Positions 37,302 through 46,686 of a stretch of DNA of 64,000 bases are shown here, one piece after another. Position numbers and translations under genes: made by a program. The notes under the pieces were generated by a model. It did no database searches. It worked only from the letters and a program-made list of their open reading frames with translations, and had not been told where the DNA came from. Numbering within the stretch: position 1 is the stretch's first letter; every line of letters begins with the position of its first letter. Source of the stretch: Morchella semilibera (lineage: Eukaryota; Ascomycota; Pezizomycetes; Pezizales; Morchellaceae); the NCBI GenBank assembly GCA_009192285.1, contig WBVU01000017.1, positions 992,001 to 1,056,000 on the forward strand. The letters are read 5' to 3'.

Positions 37302-38537
37302 CCGAATCCTCGAGAAGCAGGTGTGTTGCCTGGGGCTGACGAATATCTCACCTCTCAGAAATATGAATCCTGGGACATAATCGACTACTTAGAGCAGTTT
37401 AAGAATCCCGACTCAAAGGACAGGCTGCTGAATCCACGGTGAGCCCCCCCCCCCCCCCCCCTCGAAGCCATGTTTTCCTTCCTCGTAGGGCATCATATGA
37501 TCTGCGGGTCCGTATGGTGTTAAGGGTGCGCCTAGCCCGGTACCAGTCCCACTGGGGCATCATATGATCTGCAGGTCCGTATGGTGTTAAGGGTGCGCCT
37601 AGCCCAGTGGGGTCTCCGTTCTCTATTAGGTCCCCCACCGCGCTAATTAAAGGATCAAGATAAGGTGCGCGCTAGGTACCTCTTCAGCACACGAAAGCAC
37701 CCTGGCGTAGGCAAGGTCACCATCCAAAAACTCAATCGGTGCCCGTTCAGCATCAACACTACTTCCCCTGGTCTCGATACTCCTACTACCCGCCCCTAAA
37801 AAGAAGGATGGCTACCGGCCTCACTTCACGGCCGTCAAAGAGGAGAGCAACCCAGGCGAGGAAGGGTTATAAGCGTAGTGAAGAGGGATAATTCATGCAT
37901 CTTCTCTCTCAATTTCCTGTGTGCACTCTAACTAAATTCCACCGTAGTCCTGAGAAACGCTTGTCCCTCTTTCGCCGGCGTCAAGTCACCCTGGATCTTG
38001 AACCCCCAAAAATCTTCCGTCGAAGACAGACTTGGCCAGTATGTCGCGGGAAATAACCTGCAAAAATCGCCTGCCCATTCGTCCATTCCCGATACCGGCG
38101 ATCCGGACCTTATGGCACTATTCGATGATGGGGAATTGGAGACGATTATGGGGGTGGTACAAGAGCTCCCGGAGCCCGATAGCGCGCTGAGAGATTATTT
38201 GGACCTGTTTTTGAATGTGAGTTTGTATGTTGATTTATCTCTGCCAGACCGGCTTTGGGGCTGGTGACCGGAGGTGAGTCACCGGTTGTGGTCTCTTTCT
38301 GTGTTTATGTCTGATGAGTGGGAATTTAGGATTGAGTTTTCAGTCTCTGGGGTTGAGTTACGGATGGGGGGCCGGCTTGCGTCTTGGTTCACGATGAGCC
38401 CATTAAGCTCCCCACTTCAATGCAACATTTTGGGCCCAACGACGCTATTGACTGTGAATACAGTGATGATGATGGTGATGATGCATGAGATAATGACATT
38501 TACGACCTCCCTCGTAAAGAGGCGGTCCAATCGAGAT
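37302..38537 (+). pseudogene. Remnant of a multi-exon gene of unknown family
   Basis: Four coding-like pieces lie in order. Piece A (about 37302-37437) includes SWDIIDYLEQFKNPDSK and ends at a GTGAGC donor. A 238-bp presumed intron (37438-37675) holds a C18 run and a duplicated 51-bp segment. Piece B (from 37676, YLFSTRKHPGVGK) joins in phase but stops at TAA 37797-37799; the frame continues one base over as KKKDGYRPHFTAVKEES to a stop at 37870-37872. Piece C (about 37930-38216) includes SPEKRLSLFRRRQ, then shifts frame near a C/A run at 38003-38012 into an acidic stretch (DPDLMALFDDGELE) ending at a GTGAGT donor. Piece D (about 38390-38537) is acidic with an in-frame TGA. The frameshifts at homopolymers and the stop argue for decay, or less likely sequence errors. 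I do not recognise the family. Confidence 0.5.
37488..37605. repeat. Duplicated 51-bp segment
   Basis: Two copies (37488-37538 and 37555-37605) beginning GGGCATCATATGATCTGC and ending CGCCTAGCCC differ at one base. The period is 67 bp. The pair lies inside the presumed first intron of the gene remnant. Confidence 0.85.
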
Positions 38538-39922
38538 AGCCTATAGTAGAATGCAATGTGGAGCTTTCACGGACGTGCGTCATATGGGATAAATCGTGAT
38601 TACTGCCCACACAATCTATCTAAACCTGATGTACTTATTTTGGATAAACCCTTGCACGAAAAAGAGCCTTACACCCAGATAGTGATAAAACAGCCACTTT
38701 TGATGGAAAAAAACGCTCATAAACCCCCAAACATATAGAGCACAGTCGTCCGCCGATATAACGAATGCCAAAAAAGCCACATATTTGCTATAACGAACGG
38801 TAATTCGAATCCAAAATTTTTTTGGAATATGCACGTTCGTTATATCGGCGCGCGGACCACTGTACCAACTCTCCCAACGTCGAGGAACCCCGCAAGAACG
38901 GCCCAGTAACCGGATGGATCCCCGCGCTCAGGTGCTCGTATCGCAATCTGTACCGCTCCTGTCAAGCTGAGGTTAAATTTCGAAAGCCGGGGCAACTGAC
39001 AAGGTACCCCTGTTTCCAGGGTGTCTATAGTATAGGTACTCCACCTATACTACAGGAGGAGCCGTTCTTTCAGCTCGGTAATCGATCTTGCAGATGTATT
39101 TCTAGACCACACAGGGGGGGGGGCCTCAGACCGCCATAACAGCGGACGGTTCGCTGGCTTTATCCGTGGTGGTGGCGGCGGTGGTTGTGATTGTTATATA
39201 CAGACGGGAACGGATCCCTCCCTCCCTATCCATGTCACCCACCGATCTGGTCGGGAGTTCACTCAATATAAGCATTTCCAAAAGTGTTGAGGTCCTGTGA
39301 TGGTTGGGGGCTAGCCACATGTGATGTAAACTTAATTGCTCTACATGTACGCTATAGTGGGTGCAATGTGGATTTACCTCTGTATGTACCTCTCTCGTTC
39401 GGGGGCTCTTTCCCATCCATGCTGAAACTCCGTATCGACTTCCGAAATGGAAGGCCTAGCTAGCTAGGGCTGGTGGGCCCTGGGAACTTGGATCCTTCAA
39501 AACTCTTGTATGTAGCAGGGTATGGTTTCCTGTACCTCGGCAACAAAGAAGCTTCTGAGGGTCTTGTGGCATCGATCCACTGTCTCCTCAGGTTGTAAAG
39601 CTCTCCACGAGCTATGTAAGCAAGGCAAGCTGCATGCATCGTCCCGAAAGGCAATACCTGTCCGCCTTCACTAGCCAATGATCTCCGCAGATGAGCCGGG
39701 CCTGCCAAGGCTCTATGGTTTGCGCGGCAGGCTGTGCAGAGCTATTAATATATACATACATACTGACTAGAGGCCCTGGCTATCCCCAACTTCGACACTC
39801 TACACACACATCCCCCCCACACCCCCCTCTATCAACTTCAGCGGTCATCATTGCGACTTCTGGAAGATATAGAGTCTCTGAAAACGCCCACCCGTCAAGA
39901 AATCTCTTCTATTCTCGTCACC
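38538..39922. other. Intergenic region before the F-box/ankyrin gene
   Basis: No gene supported. It contains one MITE-like element (38743-38862) and a TACATGTA near 39344. The TATATACATACATAC stretch at about 39749 is the only TATA-like sequence upstream of the next gene. Confidence 0.55.
38743..38862. mobile_element. MITE-like element with pogo/Tc1-type ends
   Basis: Ends are inverted repeats beginning CAGTCGTCCG (left) and, on the other strand, CAGTGGTCCGCG (right), both running into CCGATATAACGAA. The left end lacks two to four bases. The right end is followed by TA; the left is preceded by CA, so one flank may have mutated. Length 120 bp, no coding. CAGT ends and TA flanks fit the Tc1/mariner-pogo superfamily. 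Confidence 0.6.
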
Positions 39923-41414
39923 ATGCTCATAACAGCACCTGCCACAGCCACAGTGGCCCCGATTCTCACTCTACCAGATGAACTTCTCCTCGTGCTATCA
40001 GAACACCTCGATGTTACCTCACTACACTCACTCACACTCACTAACCGCCGCATCTCAGCACTTTCTAACCCCGCTCTGAAAGCAGCTGCAGTCCGCAGCG
40101 GTGTCAACGGCAATCCAGCACTCATCATAGCAGCAAAGCACGGATGTCTTGATCTCGCCCGCCTCGCACTCGCCCACGGCAGTAATGCATCATTAACAGA
40201 CGCACATGGCCAGACCCCACTCCACTGGGCCTCAATGGCTGGCCATGCACCAATCATCCGGCTGCTCCTTGAGCACGGTGCGAAACCACGGATCCTCAAC
40301 GCCACCGGAGCCGGCGTCACACCTTTATACTGCGCTGTAAAGAACGGCCACTATGAAGCCATCGACACCCTCCTCTCATTTCAATATGGAGCCCTCGTCA
40401 CGGGCGCGGGCAAGGACGAAAACGGCGCAACGATCCTTCACTGGGCGGCGGTGCGCAACCCACATATCATCCAGCGACTGGTGCAGTGTGCGCGGTTGTA
40501 CAAAGATGTGGGATTCGACATCAACATCGTGGATAGGTTCGGCGAGACGCCGGTGCATTGGGCAGCGAGGTCGGGGCAGTACCGTACTATACGGGCGCTG
40601 GTCGGAGTTGGCGCAAAGGTCGATATGGTGAGTAGCCTGGGAAAGACACCTCTCCATGTGGTATTCGAAGGAACGCCGCACGAGAAGACAGTGGAGGCAC
40701 TGCTGAAGGGCGGAGCAGGCATAAATGTGGAAGGGCCCTCCCGGGAGACAGCGCTACACATGGCGGTGAAATCGGCGGTGTGCGCGCCCAGCGTCGTTAT
40801 CTACATGGTTGAGCACGGGGCATCAATATCGGCACGGACAGACACTGGGGAGACGGCGCTTCATCTGGCGGCGGTGCGGGGCAACGAACTGGTTTCGTGG
40901 TATCTCATCGATAATAAAGCCGATATCGACGCCATGGACTACCGCCAGAAGACGCCACTGCACTGCGTGGTCGATGTCGGGCTCGGATTCTGGAGAAACC
41001 CTATCGTCAATCTGCTGCTGGAGAAGGGCGCAAATGTTAAGCTCGAAGACATGAATGGGGAGACGGTCATCGATGCTGCGATGAGGCCGGACTCGAAGCT
41101 GGAGGAGTGGGAGCGTGATAAGGTGAGGCAGGTGTACCCGAGTGCTGCGTGGTATGTTCCGGCGGAATATACGGAGTCGCAGGTTCTTCCGCCGAGGCAG
41201 ACGAGGTGAGAATTCCTTTTACTTTTACTTTTTTTTTTTCTTCCCACGTACTGACAAGTAAAATCTATGCAGCACACCAACGGAACCAACGTCGCCCTGG
41301 AAGGTATTTGAGAAGGAGAGCATGAAGAAGGAGGCTAGGTCGAGCCTGGAAACTGTAAAGAAGCTGTTCAAGGCTTCTAGGGCTTCGAGGTATCGCATGT
41401 CCAGAACGTCCTAG
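39923..41414 (+). CDS. F-box and ankyrin-repeat protein (474 aa, two exons)
   Basis: Exon 1 is 39923-41205 and exon 2 is 41273-41414; the 67-bp intron has GTGAGA, a CTGAC branch site and GCAG. Joining gives an exact 474-codon frame. I chose the ATG at 39923 (CACCATGC context); the frame is open further upstream but without an ATG. An F-box lies at about residues 14-52 (LTLPDELLLVLSEHLD, then LTLTNRRISALS). Nine to ten ankyrin repeats follow from about 62 to 425, with TPLHWAS, TPVHWAA and TALHLAA signatures. Unlike the kinase gene, its repeats are strongly diverged, as usual in an old protein. The second exon adds a basic, Lys/Arg/Ser-rich tail. Known family role: substrate receptor for a Skp1-cullin-F-box ubiquitin ligase, with ankyrin repeats choosing the target. 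The partner is unknown. Confidence 0.92.
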
Positions 41415-43346
41415 GGCAGAATTTTTTTATTTTTATTTTAGGGCTTAATATCCATTCATAGGCGTTTGTTTCTGGCTTTTTTTGTATATTATTTAGGGTG
41501 GTTTTATTTGTTGTCTTGCGCCTGATGGTCAACTTTAGTCTCGACATTATATAATTATAACTTATGCTTTCTTTATCTCACTACACTGCGTCGTAATGGT
41601 CTTGGGGTATGTTGATGATTGTGCAGCATTGAAAAGCTGGGTGTGGTGATTGGAGTCCCAGGGATGGCTATAGGTGGCTACTCCAGTGAAGTGTCTCCCG
41701 AGGTGCCGCCTTTCTGCAAAAATTCTAACAATTAATAATTTTTACCAGGATTTGGACACCAGCACCCGCCACATTTTCAGGGCTCTTTAAGATACGTATA
41801 CTAATACATTACGTCTCTACTACGCTGGTTGTTGCAGATAAACACCAACCTCAGGGACTGGTACCAGCTTGGAGAGTTGGATATACATCCTGGGACTGTG
41901 GTACTCTAGATTGGGTATATACGGACACCGAGACAACTAAGAGAATCAAGGAGTCTCTCAACTCCCAAACCTCCCTGGCCAACTTCGGTGTATCTTGCTA
42001 GGTGTCTAGTAGGGGTTTACAGTAGCATGATTTGCCCAGCCGGTGTCGTTACTGCGTATTGCGCTGGTGTATATGTCACGCCCCCGCGGCCAGTCGTGGT
42101 TGTAATATCCCTCCCTGGTGAACCAATAGCTTCATTCGGGGTGGAAAGATTTTGTCACTGCTGTGCTTTTCATGGCGGTGCGACACGATTGGGGCCGTTT
42201 GCGCCAGGGGTTCAGTAAGCCCCCCAAGGAGGCACCAAGATCTAGATGGTTGGGAGAGCAGAGTATGTGTCTTTTGCCTCAACGTCTTCGTCCTCCGCGG
42301 TGAGATTAAGGGTCTCTGCACGCAGAGCGGTGAAATCGGCGGTTGGCATAATTGTTTTGTGGCTTAAAACTGGGCGCTGGGTTTCTATCTTCTTTTGGTG
42401 GGGTTTGAGGCTTGGTTTTTATCACTAATCACGTACCTATTCGGCTGCCACCCTAAAATATTAGACAGCATCTATATCTAAGTATGTACCGGATTGTGGG
42501 ATACTGACAAAGGTTGCGAGTGATGGGTTATATTGGAGGAATAATATTGCAAACATTCTTGGAGGGGCCTCTAATTCTCGAAGATAGCTGGGACTGTTTC
42601 TTGGGCCCCCAGAGCTTGTTTGCCACATACTGTATACGATCTGTCTGCTAGAAAGCTAAAGTTCCACGTACCTCCCCATAATATACGCAAGTACCCATGC
42701 TCTCTACTGTATTGTACAACGGGCCTAAACATCGTATACTGTATACATAGTATTTTTTTTTAGTTCATTAATTGCATGCGGCCTCTCGGCTATTGAAATT
42801 GGTCAACACGGCTAAAAAATCGGCAGTATGGGAAAGAGCTATGGGTAACTTCTAAGCGGAGTGTCATTATTTGATCTCTTTGCGCTTTAAATGACAACTT
42901 AAAACCGTTCACTAGTATACTCTTGGCTTTAAAGGAAGGGTGATTAGATCGAGGATTATTATGAGCGCAAATCTTATAAAACTACATGTAAACTACTTGT
43001 ACCTAGAGCTCAATTGACTACCATGCATGCATGGCATTAGCTATAACTATAAAATAATTTGAAAAAACCATTAATTTCTACAAACCATAGGTTCCAAATA
43101 ATATCACAGGGTGTAACATAGCTTAACCATATACTGACGAGTCATTTCTCGATAGTTGAATGTGTATCAATTCCTTCAATTCGATACAAAAAAACTGGCC
43201 AACCCTGTGAACGCCCGAGACCACCAGAAAGCAAGCACCCAAACACCCTCCCCCGAAAACTCCAGTCTAATTCACATCACCGGCCCACACCGTGCCGCAA
43301 AGGTCCAGAAACAGCCGCCCGTATCCGCACATAAAACAATGTCCCC
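41415..43346. other. Intergenic region, no supported gene
   Basis: T-rich just after the F-box/ankyrin stop (likely 3' UTR), then nothing I can support. A near-match to the 18-bp motif lies at 42517, and a TACATGTA at about 42984. Confidence 0.55.
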
Positions 43347-43652
43347 CTAGATCCCGCCCTCGGCCCTCCGATTCGCAGGCTCTATGCTAAGCAGCGGCTT
43401 AAGCATCACAGGCTCCTCACCTTTTCGGGGTTCAAGGTATGTATCCAGTACCGAAAACGCCGGCCTTAGAGCCATAAGCTTGGCATCTTCTCCGATAAAC
43501 CTAATCCTGATGTGCCTACGGTGCGCCACGAAATCATAGGCCTTAATGGCTGACTTTGGCGCAGGGAGAAGCGTGATGATTATTATGAGCGCGATGAGGG
43601 GCAGACCAGTGAGGAGGGAAAATATAACGAGTGGGGTTGCAGAGACTTTCAT
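43347..43652 (-). CDS. Small single-pass membrane or secreted protein (101 aa)
   Basis: Complete 101-codon frame from an ATG at 43652 with higher GC than its flanks. Residues 7-30 form a strongly hydrophobic segment (core LIALIIIITLL), which could be a signal anchor or signal peptide. The rest is polar and basic (for example AHRRHIRIRF), then Glu/Arg-rich. No family recognised. The lack of an intron and of homology clues means it could still be a chance frame; composition and the clean hydrophobic start are the evidence for it. Confidence 0.5.
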   Translation of the reverse strand: MKVSATPLVIFSLLTGLPLIALIIIITLLPAPKSAIKAYDFVAHRRHIRIRFIGEDAKLMALRPAFSVLDTYLEPRKGEEPVMLKPLLSIEPANRRAEGGI

Positions 43653-44142
43653 AATGGTAGTGTGGGTGCTTGTGCGAGTTTATGGTTTGGCGGTGATACT
43701 CGGCAAGTGGCGTTGTGAGGTGAGGTGTCTATGCGAGTGGTTTTGGCGTGGTGGATGTGGTTGGACTGGCCGTTGAATATCGTGCAACGACAGCGCAAGG
43801 AGAAACCCTAACCCTTCGCAGAACGTAGACAGAATTAATGGGCAGGACCTCTCCCGTTGGCTTCAATCCGAGATTGCTATTTGGACGTACATCAAAGACT
43901 CTTGTTGACCAAGCATATATGTGGCCCCTCGGGGAGAGGCCTAGGGGGGGATGTTATGTGCAAGTGAAGTAAGGACAAATATGAATGACGTAGTTGCATA
44001 TGTGGCTAATTAAATTTTCTTCCATCTACGGTGTCTACATATATACGCAGCTTTGAAGATACTCACAACATAAACTTCATGGCATAGGCCCATCCTTTAT
44101 TCTCGTTCTCAGAGGGTTGCCATTCATAAAATATAGATAAAC

Positions 44143-44179
44143 CGAGTGACGGCGTGTGATGCGAGTGATTGGCTGTGAG
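44143..44179 (+). promoter_or_regulatory. Tandem pair of the 18-bp split motif (pair 1)
   Basis: CGAGTGAC-GGCG-TGTGAT, one base, then CGAGTGAT-TGGC-TGTGAG. The two copies are offset by 19 bp, so GTGA occurs four times at near 10-bp spacing. The layout is repeated at 44898. Confidence 0.45.
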
Positions 44180-44897
44180 TATTTCGAGCATTGAGCTAAT
44201 AGTGCCGATATATACTAATGTGTATGTTTTTAGATGGATGAGCTATCCCAATAGCCATGAATCTAGAGCATTACCGACGAATGTTCTAGTTTGCTTTGGT
44301 TATAATTCTCTGTCCGCATATGAGTTTTGCTACGTTTTGGGATACTCTGAGTCTAAAATACGTGCTATGAGAGGCAATATCAGGTATTGCAGATATACTG
44401 CTCCAGCCCTACCATCAGCAGATCTATTGTACTGCTTGACACATTTCAGAAGATTCATATAGGGCTAGCTACTCTCGCATTTATATTTGCTAATATCACT
44501 AACTAACTACTAATTTAGGAGTAACCTAGAATGATAACTATGCTAGGGCTCCTCATATAGTGGAAAACTCCATTGATCTAATCCATCGCTGCACGTACGT
44601 AATTTGTCTTTCACTCTTACAAGACCCTAATATTTTACTAACTCCGACAAGGAAGCGTATATCTTTCACCGTGGCTGGGTTACCACGGAGCGTCGCTAGA
44701 AAAAAGCGCCCGTTAGCTTACAACACCAGCCGTCATACGCCGACCGATTAATTGGTTTAGTACAGTCTTCTGGCTATCATACGCTACCATATGTTTGTTA
44801 GCGAATTTAAGACCAAACTGGTAGGTATTAAAATTCGGACCTTATAGCACCAATCAACTAACCTGAAACAAAGAAAAATCTACTACCTGTCTTGGGT

Positions 44898-44934
44898 CGA
44901 GTGACGGTCTGTGAGGCGAGTGATCTTTTGTGAC
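44898..44934 (+). promoter_or_regulatory. Tandem pair of the 18-bp split motif (pair 2)
   Basis: CGAGTGAC-GGTC-TGTGAG, one base, then CGAGTGAT-CTTT-TGTGAC. The same 19-bp offset and the same order (C-ending half first, T-ending half second) as pair 1, with unrelated flanks. Confidence 0.45.
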
Positions 44935-45575
44935 ACAATGCTCCCGAGGCAACAAAGCCACTGAGACACGCAATGTTATATATAAAATCTAGAGGAAATA
45001 TTGAGTGCTGATTGCCATATATAGTTTTCTGATGTTAGAAATATACTTTACAGCCGCTTCAGGCCTAAGGGTAACGGTGAACTCGGAACAACGAAAAACA
45101 TGTACAGCAGACGGGCCACTCAATCTCATGCAATATTGAGTGTCACCTTTCAACAGTTAACAACTGGCCTCCCCATACTCATGGCCAGCCTTCCCATCAC
45201 TACAAAAGCGACTGCGCATCATGTCCCAGAAGAATATGGAGTCTGAATTTGGTACCAGCTGGTCTATATTAATACACATTCGTTGGCCCCAAGACTTACA
45301 ACCGCCACCCACTCTAGTTGATCTGCATAGTATGGAACCTATACTTCGTTGTTATATTTGCCGGGCGCAGGCTATTGAAAAATCGGTGATGACGAGAAGT
45401 TGTTATTTTTGTATCCTCGAAACACACCAGGGCAAAGAGAAAGAGTGAGAGGGGGAAGGAAGGAGCCGTATAAATACACCCAGGAGCCCCTTCCACACCT
45501 GCCCAGTCTCAAGGCGCAGAAAGCAACAACGATCCAACTCTCTTCCAACAATACCAGACTCAATAGGAACCAAAC

Positions 45576-46686
45576 TCACTGAGGTGGGGCCCCTGTTTGG
45601 TCTTTTTTTTGATCTCTATAGAACCTGGCAAGTCTAGTCTCAGCCTCTACGAGGCGGATCTTTGCGTTGATCAAGTCCAATTCAAGCCTACGACCTTTGA
45701 GGATCCGGAGTTTTCGTTCTTCAGAGACATCTGAAGCTTCCGGATCTGAGCATGGGCGTTTCTTGATACCAGGTTAGATACTATAAATCAAAGGATTTGC
45801 ATTTTGGGAGTTACTCTTCTCTTCATAACTTCTGGCGGTGTAGCAGCCCTTGTCTTGACCTCCTCTCTGGTCAACCCGGCCTCCTCGGCGAAGGGTGCGG
45901 CCGTAGTCAAGATTTCGCGCCCCTTCAAATCCTGCACAAGGTTTTCTGGGTGCTTGTTAGACACTTTTTTTGGTATGCTACTATGGAGGCGTAAACTATG
46001 TATCTTCTCTGCCTCGCTGATCAATCTTTCCGCGCCTGCCTTGAGCGCGGCCTCCTTAAAGCTGGTGGCTCCTCCCTTCTTGGTGATTTCCGCTGTTTGT
46101 CTTAAGTCTCCGACCTTCTCAGATTCAACCAGTTTCTGTGCAGATGTTATTGAACCCACAGATTTCATGGTTTCGGCAGTTCTAACACCCTTCCTACTAA
46201 GAATCACAGGCGACTCAACTACCACTTCAATATTATCCGCCTTAGGGGTATCGCCGTTTAGCTCTTGTATGAGGTTCCAAACAGGCTGCAACCTGGCAAC
46301 TGCATCTAGATGCTCACGGTGAGTTAGCCAAACTCCATGAATAGTAATTTACTTTGATGTTTACCCTTATGTTCCTTTGTAAACTGTTTTTCGTTGTCAG
46401 GCTCCAAGCTAACAAGATACTGAAGCCTGGCGTTACTGAGCTTAGAGTCGACAGCGTCCATATACGGGCCCATAAACTTCTCTTCGAATTTTATTTTGCT
46501 CGGGAAAGCGATCTTGACAAGCTTTGCCAGTGCGTCTCGATGAGCCATTGCGGACCGCCCAGTGTCATCTGTACGCCTCCAGATACAAAGACGAATTTCG
46601 GGGTGTTCAAGGAGTGTGGTAAGGAGATGATGGAAGAGAGAGCTGTTGTGAGAATTCCAATTTAGTCTTGGCATTGATTCGGGCAT
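45576..46686 (-). CDS. Unrecognised three-exon protein with basic coiled-coil C-terminus (332 aa)
   Basis: On the minus strand: exon 1 46686-46365, exon 2 46305-45815, exon 3 45761-45576. The introns (59 and 53 bp) begin GTAAAC and GTAACT, end TAG and AAG, and each contains CTAAC before the acceptor; together the exons give exactly 332 codons. Exon 1 starts with an ATG, then a His/Leu-rich helical part (HHLLTTLLEHPEIRLCIW) and a stretch with TGRSAMAHRDALAKL. Exon 2 is helical and Ala/Glu/Lys-rich. The junction into exon 3 makes a basic MKRRKRP patch, a possible nuclear signal, followed by a long charged helix (LELDLINAKIRLVEAETRL) suited to a coiled coil. Leu/Glu-rich C-terminal helices of this kind occur in fungal nuclear or DNA-binding proteins, but I do not recognise the family. 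An A8 run near the stop makes the last 10 residues less certain. Confidence 0.7.

Larger units (their letters stand above)
43653..45575. other. Intergenic region with two tandem motif pairs
   Basis: No gene supported; frames up to 97 aa lack coding composition. Its main content is two tandem pairs of the 18-bp split motif (44143-44179 and 44898-44934). Confidence 0.55.

Noticed and set aside
39895-41289. Several 80-140 aa frames on both strands
   Set aside because: Shadows of the GC-rich F-box/ankyrin gene in other frames.
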